In this document: piece after piece, positions 1 to 8,812 of the stretch
Numbering within the stretch: position 1 is the first letter of the stretch
Layout of the letters: the number at the start of each line of letters is the position of its first letter
Assembly: GCA_963734665.1 (NCBI GenBank)
Contig: CAVTIR010000013.1
Location: 868,001 to 932,000 of the forward strand
Length of the DNA: 64,000 nt
DNA from: Trebonia sp963734665
Lineage (GTDB): Bacteria; Actinomycetota; Actinomycetes; Streptosporangiales; Streptosporangiaceae
Reading direction: 5' to 3'
The notes under the pieces: model-generated
The model's database searches: none
Told to the model about the DNA's origin: nothing
What the model saw: the letters and a program-made list of their open reading frames with translations, nothing else
Translations under genes and position numbers: made by a program

Positions 1-105
1 CAGAAGTTGGGCGTTAATCATTCGTGCACTAACAGTCTGAGCAAACCTAACCGATATCCTGTCCCACACATCAGCGACCGTAGCATAACGGGGCATATGA
101 TCCGG

Positions 106-1365
106 TCAGCAGGGCAGGAGCCCGGCCTTCTCCTTGGCGGTGAGCACCCGCTGCGCGGCCGTGTCCACCGTGGCGCGGAACGCGGCGCTGCCCTCCGCTT
201 TCGCGAGGACCGCGGCCGCCATCTGCTCGGCGGGGCCGAGGTCCTGCGAGGTGATGAGGTCACCGCCCGCGGTGAGGAAGTCGGTGGCCCGCGTACCCGG
301 CGCGATCGCCTGCACCGCGGCCGCCTCGCCCAGGTCGTCGGAGACGATGACCCCGCCGAAGCCCAGGCCGCTGCGCAGCAGCCGCATCACGGTCGGCGAG
401 AACACCGCGAGCTCCGTGGGGTCGATGCGCGTGTACGTAGCCTCGGCTACCATCACCATCGGCACCCCGGCGCCGACCGCGGCGCGGAACGAGTTGAGGT
501 ACGGGTCAGTCGCCGTCGTGACATTGTCGACCACGCCGGACGTGAAGTCGGTGTTCCCTGTCACCCGCCCGAGGCCGGGGAAGTGCTTGGCCACGCTCAT
601 GACCCCGGCAGCGGCCATCCCCTGGATGAACGCGGTCCCGTGCTCGCCGTTGGTGACCGGGTCGAACCCGAACTCCCGGTCAAGCTCCCCGATCGGCGCG
701 TTGGTCGCCGCCGTCGCCTGCGGCACCACGTCCATGACCGGCGCGAGGTTGAGGTTGACGCCCGCGGCGCGCAGGTCGGTTCCCCAGTCAGTCGCGGTCG
801 TGCGCAGCGTGCTCACCGTCCAGGTGCCCTGGACGAGTTCCGACGGCATCGTGGCGAATCCGGGCCCGGTGAGCTGCTGGACCTCCCCGCCTTCCTGGTT
901 GGCGGCGATGAAGAAGCGGACGCCGTCCGTCGCCGACGGCGCGAGCTGCTGCATCGCGACGGTCTGCGCGGCGAGCTGGGCGGTGCCGGCGGTGCTCGCG
1001 TTGAGCAGCAGCGACCCGAAGTGATACGACTGCTCGGCGGCGGTCAGCTCTGACCCGGCGACGTCACCGTCCACGCCGACCAGGAAGAGCTGCCCGACGC
1101 GCTGGGCGAGGGTCAGCTGCCCGAGCACCTGCGTGACGCACGCGGCGGCCGGCGAGCCGGTCGTCGGGTCGTCGGGCGGCCGGGCTGCCGACGAGGCGCC
1201 AGCCCCGGGCGCCGCCCCTGTGCCGCCTGGTGCGGCGGTGTTTGCCCCTGGCTCGGCCTGGCCCGACGGGTCGCTTGTGGCCGTGCAGCCCGCGATGACA
1301 ACGCAGGCAGCGGCGACCCCGCACGCTGCCGCGCGCGTCCGCCATCGACTCCTGACCCGTTGCAC
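106..1365 (-). CDS. Glycoside hydrolase family 3 lipoprotein (NagZ-type beta-N-acetylhexosaminidase)
   Basis: 419-residue protein predicted to hydrolyse beta-linked N-acetylhexosamines (cell-wall sugars) outside the membrane. The N-terminus has an Arg-rich start, a hydrophobic stretch and a lipobox VIAGC, so it should be a lipoprotein. Family motifs are clear: KHFPGLGRVTGNTDF (the GH3 KH(F/I)PG-G substrate loop) and GVIVSDDLGEAAAV, whose first Asp of SDD is the usual GH3 nucleophile. Length fits single-domain GH3 enzymes (about 350-420 residues). It ends in a C-terminal Cys with no C-terminal extra domain. Transcribed away from the flavin monooxygenase gene that starts at 1501. Family assignment is secure; the precise sugar is inferred. 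Confidence 0.92.
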   Translation of the reverse strand: MQRVRSRWRTRAAACGVAAACVVIAGCTATSDPSGQAEPGANTAAPGGTGAAPGAGASSAARPPDDPTTGSPAAACVTQVLGQLTLAQRVGQLFLVGVDGDVAGSELTAAEQSYHFGSLLLNASTAGTAQLAAQTVAMQQLAPSATDGVRFFIAANQEGGEVQQLTGPGFATMPSELVQGTWTVSTLRTTATDWGTDLRAAGVNLNLAPVMDVVPQATAATNAPIGELDREFGFDPVTNGEHGTAFIQGMAAAGVMSVAKHFPGLGRVTGNTDFTSGVVDNVTTATDPYLNSFRAAVGAGVPMVMVAEATYTRIDPTELAVFSPTVMRLLRSGLGFGGVIVSDDLGEAAAVQAIAPGTRATDFLTAGGDLITSQDLGPAEQMAAAVLAKAEGSAAFRATVDTAAQRVLTAKEKAGLLPC

Positions 1366-1500
1366 GCCACGACTCTAGCCGTAATTCCATGGGGCCCAAC
1401 CACCTAGCCGAACCCCCGACAATTGCAAGACGATGATCCCGAACGGGTGCGTGCTCCGCTTGTCCCCGTCCCCATGACCGTCACAAGGAAGGGAGCGACG

Positions 1501-2499
1501 ATGCTCTTCGCCGTCTTCGACCACAACGACTCGACCGGCCTGCCCGCGGCACGGCAGCTGGATCAGCGTCTGGAGTTGGTCGCGGCCTACGAGCGGCTCG
1601 GCTACTACGCCTACCAGCTCGCCGAGCACCACGGCACCCCCCTCGGCATCGCCACCCCGCACCTCATGCTGGCCGCCGCCTCCCGGCTGACGTCGTCCAT
1701 CCGGCTCGGCACGCTGATCTCGATCCTGCCGATCGTTCCCCCGATGCGGATGGTCGAGGAAGCCGCCACGCTCGACCAGCTCACCAACGGCCGGCTCGTC
1801 CTCGGCGTCGGCCGGGGCGTCTCGCCGATCGAGATCGGCTTCCACGGCGTGCCGGAGGCCGAGGCGCAGCCCCGCTTCGACGAGGCCTTCGAGATCCTCC
1901 GCCTCGGGCTGTCGTCGGACGTGGTGGACTTCCACGGCACGTACTACGACGTCGACTCCGCCCCGGTGGTGACCAGGCCGGTGCAGCAGCCGCTCATCCC
2001 CTGGTACGCGACGCGGACGCCGGACAAGGCCCGCTGGTGCGCCCGGCTGGGGATGCCCATGATGGCGCTTGTCCCTTCGCCCCAGGTGCGGACGCTGACC
2101 GACGCCTACAGGGCGGAATGGGCGGCGCTCGGCCGCGCCGAGGCGGACCTGCCGCCGCTGGGCGTCTCGCGGCAGATCGTGCTGGCCGAAACGACCGAGA
2201 AAGCCCAGGAGATCGCCGGCCGGGCCTTCGCCCCGTTCGCCGCCAACCTCTCGTACCTGTGGAAGAAGTTCGACGTCGCGATGCCGCCCGGCGTGAGCTC
2301 GGGCAACTTCGAGTCCGCCGCCTCGGGCCACCGCTACGCCGGCGACCCGGATGGCGCCCGCGCCTGGGTGGCCGAGCACGCGGCGACGGCCGGCATCAAC
2401 TACTTCTCGCTGGAGTTCGCGTTCGGCGACATGACGTTCGCCGAGACCCTCCGGTCGGCGGAGCTGTTCGCGACCGAGGTCATGCCCGCGTTCACCTGA
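1501..2499 (+). CDS. LLM-class flavin-dependent oxidoreductase (luciferase-like monooxygenase)
   Basis: 332-residue FMN/F420-dependent oxidoreductase of the bacterial-luciferase superfamily. Visible features: AEHHGTP near residue 40, the strand RLGTLISILP, and ATLDQLTNGRLVLGVGRG, the standard SG/GRG phosphate-binding segment of this family. The start at 1501 is chosen because AAGGAAGGGAG lies 5 to 15 bases upstream; an in-frame upstream extension begins in the intergenic region and has no ribosome site. Substrate cannot be predicted. It is single, with no obvious operon partner. Confidence 0.9.
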   Translation: MLFAVFDHNDSTGLPAARQLDQRLELVAAYERLGYYAYQLAEHHGTPLGIATPHLMLAAASRLTSSIRLGTLISILPIVPPMRMVEEAATLDQLTNGRLVLGVGRGVSPIEIGFHGVPEAEAQPRFDEAFEILRLGLSSDVVDFHGTYYDVDSAPVVTRPVQQPLIPWYATRTPDKARWCARLGMPMMALVPSPQVRTLTDAYRAEWAALGRAEADLPPLGVSRQIVLAETTEKAQEIAGRAFAPFAANLSYLWKKFDVAMPPGVSSGNFESAASGHRYAGDPDGARAWVAEHAATAGINYFSLEFAFGDMTFAETLRSAELFATEVMPAFT

Positions 2500-2528
2500 G
2501 CAGCGTTGGGCAGCGGCGCGAGCGCCTG

Positions 2529-2539
2529 TTGCTGTTATC
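2529..2539 (+). repeat. Interspersed repeat TTGCTGTTATC, copy 1
   Basis: Perfect copy of the 11-base core shared by nine intergenic sites in the first 33 kb, all in the same orientation. It lies between the monooxygenase stop and the YCF48-like lipoprotein gene; the left flank is CGCCTG, close to the consensus GCGCTTC. Confidence 0.8.
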
Positions 2540-2615
2540 CTCAATCATGCTCCGTGTCACGCCGGTCACTGACCGTCAGACACAACCGCAAGGGCGGTTG
2601 CGCCGTCTACAGGCC

Positions 2616-3947
2616 ATGCGCATGCGGTTGCTTGCCCTTGCTTCACTGTCAGTCGTTGTCGCCGGATGCGGGACCAGCACGCTTCAGGCGGCCAGGGGTC
2701 AGCACCCAGCCTCCGCCGCGAGCTCTGCTACCCCGCTAGCCATGACCTCAGCGGCGGCGACGACGCCGCCGTCGTTGTCGGCGGCGGCGACGCCGTCGGC
2801 GGCGGCTGCTAGTTCCGCGAGGGCGAGCACGCCCGCGTCCAGTGCCCTGACGGGCACCGCGGAGAGCGGGCGCTCCTGCCCGGGCGCGCAGGCGCCCTCG
2901 TACCCGCCTGGCATAGACGGCCTGCAGTTCGTGTCCGCGTCGCAGGGGTGGGCGGTTAGCCAGGACGCGATCCTGGCGACGGCGGACGGCGGGGCGCACT
3001 GGCGGGCGCAGCTGTCCGGCAAGCTCAACCTGACCTCCGTGGACTTCATCAGCGGGCAGGACGGCTGGGCGGTCGGCACCACGTCCCTGCTCGCCACGAC
3101 CGACGGCGGGGCGCGCTGGACGGCACTGCCCGAGCCGTGCCCGGTGATCCGGTCCGTGCACTTCATCTCCCCCGCGACCGGGTTCGCCGTCGCGGGCGGC
3201 CAGAACGCCGGCGGAGCCGACCCCGAGATGCCCGTCCTTGGCGGGGTGGTGCTGACCACGAACGACGGCGGGCGAACGTGGCACCGGCTGGCAACCCCGG
3301 CCAACGCGCAGACGGTCTGCTTCAGCGACCCGCAGCACGGCTGGCTGGGGGCTGACGGGCTGCTGTACCGGTCCTCGGACGGCGGCAAGGGCTGGACGGC
3401 GCTGACCTCGATGGACGGGGCCCTCGGGTCCAGCTATCCGGCCGAGATGAGCGTCGAGTGCGCCAACGACGGCTCCGCCTGGGCGCTGCGCGTCGGCCCC
3501 GGCGCCGCCATGAGCCAGGACCCGCATGTCGGCTTCCACGCGGACCAGTCGGGAGTGACCGCGATCTTCGCCGAGCAGTACTTCCAGACCCCAGGCGAGA
3601 AGCCCGCCGCGGAGGCCCCCGGCTCGGACGCGGGCCCGTTCTCGGCGATCGACTCCTCAACCGCGGCCTTCGTCGACTGGTGCTCGGCCTGCGGCTACGG
3701 CACCGCCCCGTGGGACATCGCCGCCAACTCCGGCGCGACCCTCGCCAAGGAGGGAAACGTCGGCGCGATCACCTACCCGCAGGCGGCCAGCTTCCTGTCC
3801 GCCGAGGTCGGCTGGGTGGCCGGCAGCGAGGCCGTCTACCCGGCCTCGCCCAAGGGCACGCCCAAGTCCCAGGAGCGCATCGTTGCCACGACGGACGGCG
3901 GACGCACCTGGCACGTCCAGTGGGCCAGCGCCTGGTCCGCGCAGTGA
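2616..3947 (+). CDS. Secreted lipoprotein with YCF48/BNR-like beta-propeller repeats
   Basis: About 443 residues. The N-terminus (MRMRLLALASLSVVVAGCG) is a lipoprotein signal with lipobox VVAGC, followed by an Ala/Ser/Thr-rich linker of about 80 residues typical of exported actinobacterial proteins. The rest contains repeated blade motifs: FVSASQGWAVS, FISGQDGWAVG, FISPATGFAVAGG, and ATTDGGARW / TTNDGGRTWHR / ATTDGGRTWHVQW (Asp-box style, T-x-D-G-G-x-x-W). This is the photosystem-assembly YCF48/sortilin-BNR fold; the actinobacterial role is unknown. An in-frame ATG at 2547 is an alternative start. A strong hairpin at 4058-4103 follows downstream. Confidence 0.85.
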   Translation: MRMRLLALASLSVVVAGCGTSTLQAARGQHPASAASSATPLAMTSAAATTPPSLSAAATPSAAAASSARASTPASSALTGTAESGRSCPGAQAPSYPPGIDGLQFVSASQGWAVSQDAILATADGGAHWRAQLSGKLNLTSVDFISGQDGWAVGTTSLLATTDGGARWTALPEPCPVIRSVHFISPATGFAVAGGQNAGGADPEMPVLGGVVLTTNDGGRTWHRLATPANAQTVCFSDPQHGWLGADGLLYRSSDGGKGWTALTSMDGALGSSYPAEMSVECANDGSAWALRVGPGAAMSQDPHVGFHADQSGVTAIFAEQYFQTPGEKPAAEAPGSDAGPFSAIDSSTAAFVDWCSACGYGTAPWDIAANSGATLAKEGNVGAITYPQAASFLSAEVGWVAGSEAVYPASPKGTPKSQERIVATTDGGRTWHVQWASAWSAQ

Positions 3948-4000
3948 GCCGGCGAGCGCGCCTGGTAAGCAGCGGCCTCCGACGAGCGGCCAGCCGCTTT

Positions 4001-4011
4001 TTGCTGTTATC
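4001..4011 (+). repeat. Interspersed repeat TTGCTGTTATC, copy 2
   Basis: Core repeat with left flank CCGCTTT, located 47 bases before the long hairpin at 4058. Same orientation as all other copies. Confidence 0.8.
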
Positions 4012-4057
4012 CGTGCCACGCTCGCCGCGTCCGCCCGCCTGCCGCCCTGGGGCGAAC

Positions 4058-4103
4058 ATCGTGGATCGCTGGTGTCGTGATAGCGACACCAGCGATCCAC
4101 GAT
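4058..4103 (+). terminator. 20-bp perfect hairpin followed by a T tract; member of a hairpin repeat family
   Basis: Arms 4058-4077 and 4084-4103 are perfectly complementary (left arm ATCGTGGATCGCTGGTGTCG), with the six-base loop TGATAG, then CTTTTTG. This can act as an intrinsic terminator for the lipoprotein gene on the plus strand. A near-identical hairpin is at 18164-18213 and a decayed one at 24771-24820, so it is a dispersed repeat as well as a terminator. Two copies of TTGCTGTTATC flank it (4001 and 4135). Confidence 0.75.
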
Positions 4104-4134
4104 CTTTTTGTGCCCCCGGACCCTTGGGGCTTTC

Positions 4135-4145
4135 TTGCTGTTATC
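4135..4145 (+). repeat. Interspersed repeat TTGCTGTTATC, copy 3
   Basis: Core repeat with left flank GGCTTTC, 31 bases to the right of the 4058-4103 hairpin and 76 bases beyond the end of the convergent amidohydrolase gene. The remaining part of the 3948-4220 gap shows no gene. Confidence 0.8.
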
Positions 4146-4220
4146 ATGCAGTGGCAATGGATGGAGATCTCATGCCAGCCCGACCACGCCTCCGGCGCGA
4201 GACGGCTTTGAACATGACGG

Positions 4221-5873
4221 TCAGCCGAGCGCTGAGTAGCGGAGCTCGCCGTCGATGATCGTCGCGATCACCTCAATGCCCGCGATGCGATCGGGGCTGA
4301 CGGCGGTCGGGTCCTCGGACAGGACGGCGAAGTCGGCCAGCTTGCCGACCTCGATCGAGCCCATGACGTGCTCGGCCTTGCTGGCGTACGCGGAGCCCCA
4401 CGTGTAGGCGCGCAGCGCCTCTTCGGCGGTGACAGCCTCGCCGGCGTTGAACGGGGCGCCGGAGGCGGTGCGGCGGTTGACCATGTCGTGGATGCCGAGC
4501 AGCGGGGTGCCGGTCACGACCGGCCGGTCGGAGCTGCCGGGCAGTACCACGCCGGCGTCCAGGAGGGACCGCTGCCGGTAGAGCCAGGAGTGCCGGTCCT
4601 TGCCGACGGAGGCGAGCATCCCGTCGCCGAGCTCGGTGGCGAACCGGCCCTGGCCGACGGGGATCACGCCCAGGGCGGCGACCCGTGCCACCTGGTCCGG
4701 GCGGGCGGCGGCGAAGTGCTCGATCCGGTGGCGCGGGTCGCGGCGCGGGTACTTGGCGGCCGCGGCGTCGAACGCGTCAAGGGCGAGGTCGATCGCGCGG
4801 TCCCCGATGGCGTGCGCCGCGACCCGCCAGCCGGCCTGGTGCGCGGCGATGATCGCGGCGACGAGGCGGTCGGCGTCGGCCTGCAGGTAGCCCCTGTTGC
4901 CGGTGTCGCCGCGCGGTTCGCCGTCGTACGGGGCGGACATGGCGGCGGTCCGGCCCGCCAGTGACCCGTCGGTGAAGATCTTCATCGGGCCGAGCCGGAG
5001 CCAGTCGTCGCCGAAGCCGGTGCGCAGCCCCAGGTCGATGCCGGTCTCGATGCCGTCGGACGGGTGCGCGGCCAGGGGGTGGAAGGCGTCGCTGATCACC
5101 ATCAGCTCGACGCGGACGTGCAGGCGGTCCTGGTCGCGGGCGGCGACGTACGCGGCAAGCTCGACCGGGGACTGGCCGATCCACCCGCCGCCGACCCCCG
5201 CCTCGGTGACGGAGGTGAGGCCTTCCCTCAGGTACCGCTCCCCCGCTGCGGCCACGGCGTCGGTCAGCGTGGCGAGCGGGTAGGGGTGCGTGAGGTTACC
5301 GACTAGCTCCTGGGCGCGCTCCTCCATGAGCCCGGTCGGCCGGCCGCTGGCGTCGGCGGTGACCCGGCCGCCGTCGAGGTGCGGCGCGTCCGCGTCGATG
5401 CCGAGGTCGTGCAGGACGAGGCTGTTGACCACGCACATGTGGCCGGAGGTGTGCCTGAGCCAGACCCGGTGGTCAGGGGCGATGCGGTCGAGCACGTCGC
5501 GGTGCGGGTGCGCGCCTGTCTTGGTCTGGTCGTAGCCAGCGCCGACGATCCACTCCCCGCCGGGTGTGGCCGCGGCCCTGGCCGCGACGCGGGCGTAGAG
5601 CTCGTCGAGGCTGTCGACCCGCAGGTCAAGCTCGGTGAGCGAGAGCCCGAACCCGATCATGTGGTTGTGCGCGTCGTGGAACCCGGGGATGAGCGTCGCG
5701 CCCTTGAGGTCGATGACGTTCCCCGCCCTGACCCCGCCGGCCAGCTCCGGCGCGTCGTCGCCGACGCCCACGATCTTCCCGCCCGCCACGGCGACCACGG
5801 TGGCCTGGGGCCTGGCCGGGTCCATCGTGCGGACGTTGGCGTTAACGAGCAGCAGGTCAGGCGCGTATGGCAT
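4221..5873 (-). CDS. Amidohydrolase, YtcJ-like
   Basis: 550-residue metal-dependent hydrolase of the amidohydrolase_3/YtcJ group. N-terminal beta-sandwich strand LLLVNANVRTMDP is followed by TLIPGFHDAHNHM, giving the metal-binding HxH. Later motifs are DWLRLGPMKIFTDGSL, VAAHAIGDRAID (metal His), HRIEH and LPGSSDRPV, then the C-terminal sandwich GSIEVGKLADFAVLSEDP. Length is usual for the family. No signal peptide, so cytoplasmic. The starting ATG lies about 70 bases from the divergent ArsR gene, so the short AT-rich spacer at 5874-5941 may serve both. Substrate unknown. Confidence 0.9.
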   Translation of the reverse strand: MPYAPDLLLVNANVRTMDPARPQATVVAVAGGKIVGVGDDAPELAGGVRAGNVIDLKGATLIPGFHDAHNHMIGFGLSLTELDLRVDSLDELYARVAARAAATPGGEWIVGAGYDQTKTGAHPHRDVLDRIAPDHRVWLRHTSGHMCVVNSLVLHDLGIDADAPHLDGGRVTADASGRPTGLMEERAQELVGNLTHPYPLATLTDAVAAAGERYLREGLTSVTEAGVGGGWIGQSPVELAAYVAARDQDRLHVRVELMVISDAFHPLAAHPSDGIETGIDLGLRTGFGDDWLRLGPMKIFTDGSLAGRTAAMSAPYDGEPRGDTGNRGYLQADADRLVAAIIAAHQAGWRVAAHAIGDRAIDLALDAFDAAAAKYPRRDPRHRIEHFAAARPDQVARVAALGVIPVGQGRFATELGDGMLASVGKDRHSWLYRQRSLLDAGVVLPGSSDRPVVTGTPLLGIHDMVNRRTASGAPFNAGEAVTAEEALRAYTWGSAYASKAEHVMGSIEVGKLADFAVLSEDPTAVSPDRIAGIEVIATIIDGELRYSALG

Positions 5874-5903
5874 GGCTCAGGATCATATCGCAGCTAATAT
5901 TCC

Positions 5904-5933
5904 TTGACAGTTATATAACTGGACCGGTATGTT
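5904..5933 (+). promoter_or_regulatory. Promoter with embedded palindromic operator for the ArsR-SRPBCC pair
   Basis: TTGACA at 5904-5909 and TATGTT at 5928-5933 are separated by 18 bases. A perfect 12-base palindrome AGTTATATAACT occupies 5909-5920, within the spacer, where ArsR binding would block RNA polymerase. The coding ATG lies only 8 bases after the -10 box, so the transcript is likely leaderless. Confidence 0.65.
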
Positions 5934-5941
5934 CTGTGGTC

Positions 5942-6259
5942 ATGGCGATGGGAACGACCCTGCAGGTGATCGCGGAGCCTCGACGGCAGGCGATCCTTGA
6001 CCTGCTCCGCGACGGTGAGCTGCCCGTCGGCGACCTCGTGGACCGCCTGGGGATGAGCCAGCCGCTGGTGTCAAAGCACCTGCGGGTACTCAAGGACGCC
6101 GGCCTCGTCCAGGTCCGCGCCGACGCGCAGCGCCGCCTCTACCGGATTCGCCCCGAGCCCCTGGCAGAGCTCGATGAGTGGCTCGCCCCCTACCGCGCGC
6201 TGTGGACCGCGCGCCTCGACCGGCTCGAACAGCACCTGGAACGCAGGAGGAACCAGTGA
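5942..6259 (+). CDS. ArsR-family transcriptional repressor
   Basis: 105-residue winged-helix regulator. The core reads IAEPRRQAILDLL, then LVDRLGMSQPLVSKHLRVLKDAGLV (helix-turn-helix) and RRLYRI (wing). No cysteine metal-binding motif is visible, which suits the non-metal ArsR subgroup paired with SRPBCC proteins. Its stop overlaps the GTG start of the next gene (GTGA), so the two are co-translated. Start at 5942 chosen from the family N-terminus and the promoter position; there is no ribosome site, consistent with leaderless translation. Confidence 0.9.
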   Translation: MAMGTTLQVIAEPRRQAILDLLRDGELPVGDLVDRLGMSQPLVSKHLRVLKDAGLVQVRADAQRRLYRIRPEPLAELDEWLAPYRALWTARLDRLEQHLERRRNQ

Positions 6260-6774
6260 CCGACGCGACACTCGACACGACAGGACCTAAGCCCGGCGTA
6301 CGGCTTGAGCGGCACCTGCCCGACCCGCCGCCGGTCGTCTGGCAGGCGATCACCGACCGCGCAGAGCTCAAGGAGTGGTTCCCCTGCGACGTGATCGTCG
6401 AGGGCGGCCGCTGGGAGGTCGGCGCCCCGATCACGTTCCCGTTCCCCCCGGAGGTCATGGACATGACCCTCACCGGCACCGTGCTCGCGGTCGACGAGCC
6501 GAAGCTGCTCTCCTATACCTGGGGCGACGACGAGATCCTCCGGTTCGAGCTGTACGCCGACGGCGAGGGCACCCGCCTCGTGCTCATCGACCAGCTCCAG
6601 GCGAGCTGGGCCGCGCGGAACGCCGCCGGCTGGGCGGACTGCCTCGACCGGCTCGCCGGGCTGCCGGCCGCCCCCGACGCGTGGCGCCGCCGGTTCGCCA
6701 CGTACTGCGCCGCGTTCGAGCCGGTCATCGGCCCGCAGGACGGCCCGCCCGCCGGGTACAAGGGCGACGCCTGA
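6256..6774 (+). CDS. SRPBCC (AHSA1-type) family protein
   Basis: 172-residue helix-grip protein. The signature is clear: ERHLPDPPPVVWQAITDRAELKEWFP, then GTVLAVDEPKLLSYTWGDDEILRFEL and DGEGTRLVLIDQ. These proteins bind hydrophobic ligands or act as co-chaperone-like modules; in ArsR-linked pairs the ligand is unknown. Starts with GTG overlapping the ArsR stop, with AGGAGG 9 to 14 bases upstream inside arsR. Probably autoregulated through the palindrome at 5909-5920. Confidence 0.9.
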   Translation: MTDATLDTTGPKPGVRLERHLPDPPPVVWQAITDRAELKEWFPCDVIVEGGRWEVGAPITFPFPPEVMDMTLTGTVLAVDEPKLLSYTWGDDEILRFELYADGEGTRLVLIDQLQASWAARNAAGWADCLDRLAGLPAAPDAWRRRFATYCAAFEPVIGPQDGPPAGYKGDA

Positions 6775-6980
6775 CCGTTGGTCACGCCGAGTAACCGGCG
6801 TACCGGCGCCGCGTGCGCCGCTTCCGTGACTGACGGCGTTGCTCATGCGGGTTGCGCGCACGGGCGTAGCGGCCCGGCGAGATTCTGGCAGATTATTTTT
6901 CAAGGAGCTGTCGATTCCCATCAGACCGTCCGACGTACGGGCGTAGGACCAAGCGAGCAAAGCCTGAAGGGAGAGCCACC

Positions 6981-7334
6981 ATGGCTCAGTACGCGGTCTT
7001 GATCTACGCACACGACTCCGCCCACGCGCCCGAGGCGACGCCCGAGGACCTAGAGACCTGCGACCGTCACTCGGAAGAGCTCACCGCCAGCGGCGCAATG
7101 CTCGCCGCCTACGCGCTGACGCCCAGGGACATGGCCACGTCCATCCGTGAGGACATGATCACCGACGGCCCGTTCATCGACTCTAAGGAGGTCGTCGCCG
7201 GGTTCTACGTGATCGAGGCAGCCGACCTCGACGCGGCCCTGGCGATCGCGCAGACCAACCCGGTCGTCCGCGAGGGCGGCGGGGTCGAGGTCCGGCCGGT
7301 GCACAGCAGCTACCTGCGGCCCGCGAACCCGTGA
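6981..7334 (+). CDS. YCII-related (DGPF domain) protein
   Basis: 117-residue ferredoxin-like protein with YAVLIYAHD at the start, DMITDGPFIDSKEVVAGFYVIEA in the centre (the DGPF motif) and a C-terminal VEVRPVHS strand. GAAGGGAGAG precedes the ATG. It sits immediately before an ECF sigma factor of the group (ECF42) that is nearly always paired with DGPF proteins; the DGPF protein is thought to take part in signalling, but this is inferred from context. Cytoplasmic. Confidence 0.92.
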   Translation: MAQYAVLIYAHDSAHAPEATPEDLETCDRHSEELTASGAMLAAYALTPRDMATSIREDMITDGPFIDSKEVVAGFYVIEAADLDAALAIAQTNPVVREGGGVEVRPVHSSYLRPANP

Positions 7335-7389
7335 ATGCGGCCGGCCGGATCACAGCCGCGCTTGCCTGTCATCCGGCCGGGAAAACCGG

Positions 7390-8697
7390 ATGACAGGCGC
7401 CGGGGCCGTCGAGGCGGCCCTCGCCGACGCGCACCGCAACGAGTGGGGCCGGGTGCTCGCCGCGACGGCTCGCGTCGCACGTGACCTGGACCTGGCGGAG
7501 GAGTGCGTGCAGGAGGCGTACGCGTCGGCACTCCGGGCCTGGGCCGCGACCGGGGTCCCGGACAACCCGGCGGCCTGGCTCACCACCGCGGCCAGGCGGC
7601 GCGCCATCGACGTCATCCGCCACGACAGCGCGCTGCGCGCCCGGCTTCCGCTGCTAGTCGTGCCGGAAGCCGAGTCGGAGACTGAGACAGCGGACGACCC
7701 GGGGCGCCGGCAGTGGCGGGAATGGGAACGACGTGAGGATGCCATGGACCCCGCAGGGCCCGCGCCGGATGACCTGCTGCGGCTGATCTTCACCTGCTGC
7801 CATCCCGCGCTTGCCACCGAAGCCCAGGTGGCGCTCACCCTCCGCCTGGTGTGCGGGGTCGCGACGCCGGACATCGCGCGGGCGTTCCTGGTCTCGGAGA
7901 CCACGATGGCGGCGCGGATCACGCGGGCGAAGAAGAAGATCGCCGTCGCCCGCATCCCGTACCGGATCCCGCGCCACGCCGAGCTCCCCGAACGGCTGCG
8001 CGCGGTCCTCAACGTCGTCCACCTGCTCTTCACCGCCGGCCACACCGCCCCGTCCGGGCCGTCCCTGGTCCGCGCCGACCTGGTCGAGCGGGCGCTGCAC
8101 CTGACCCGGGTGCTGCGCGAGCTGATGCCCGACGAGACCGAGGTACGCGGCCTGCACGCACTGCTCCTGGTGACCGACGCCCGCCGCGCCACCCGCACCG
8201 ACGATCACGGGCGGCTCCTCCGGCTTGAGGACCAGGACCGTTCCCGGTGGGACCGGGCCGCGCTCGCCGAGGCCGAAATGCTGATCACCGGCTGCCTGCG
8301 CGCCGGGTCGCCTAGCCGGTACGTGCTCCAGGCCGCGATCGCGTCGGTGTACGCCGAGGCCCCTAGCTATGAGCAGACCGACTGGCCGCAGCTCGTCGCC
8401 CTCTACGACGAACTGCTTCGGGTGTGGCCGTCCCCGGTCGTAGCGCTCAACCGCGCCGTCCCGCTCGGGATGGCTGCCGGCCCGGAAGCCGCGCTCGCGG
8501 AGGTCGAGCGCCTTGAGCGGGACGGGCGCCTCGCCGGGTACCAGTACCTCCCGGCGGTCAAGGCGGACCTGCTGACCCGGCTCGGCCGGACCGACGAGGC
8601 GGCCACGGCGTACCGGCAGGCCCTGGACCTGACCGCGAACGAGGCCGAGCGCGCCTTCCTCGCCAACCGGCTCGCGGCCACTCAGCGCATGACCTGA
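7390..8697 (+). CDS. ECF sigma factor with long C-terminal TPR-like extension (ECF42 type)
   Basis: 435 residues. Sigma region 2 is seen in ARVARDLDLAEECVQEAYASALRAW followed by NPAAWLTTAARRRAIDVIR; region 4 in LTLRLVCGVATPDIARAFLVSETTMAARITRAKKKI. From about residue 200 to the end is a helical extension (ALNRAVPLGMAAGPEAAL, KADLLTRLGRTDEAATAYRQAL) with TPR character, the hallmark of ECF42. Such sigmas are not held by a classical anti-sigma factor and activity is thought to depend on this domain. Located 55 bases after the DGPF gene. Confidence 0.93.
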   Translation: MTGAGAVEAALADAHRNEWGRVLAATARVARDLDLAEECVQEAYASALRAWAATGVPDNPAAWLTTAARRRAIDVIRHDSALRARLPLLVVPEAESETETADDPGRRQWREWERREDAMDPAGPAPDDLLRLIFTCCHPALATEAQVALTLRLVCGVATPDIARAFLVSETTMAARITRAKKKIAVARIPYRIPRHAELPERLRAVLNVVHLLFTAGHTAPSGPSLVRADLVERALHLTRVLRELMPDETEVRGLHALLLVTDARRATRTDDHGRLLRLEDQDRSRWDRAALAEAEMLITGCLRAGSPSRYVLQAAIASVYAEAPSYEQTDWPQLVALYDELLRVWPSPVVALNRAVPLGMAAGPEAALAEVERLERDGRLAGYQYLPAVKADLLTRLGRTDEAATAYRQALDLTANEAERAFLANRLAATQRMT

Positions 8698-8812
8698 AAT
8701 TTCGGTAAATGTCGTGGCGCACCTGCGCCCGATATTTGCCGGCGCGCGGCGGCTTCGGTCCGCCCGTGGAGCAATGGGCCGGACAGAGAAAGCAGAATTC
8801 GTTCGGGGGATC

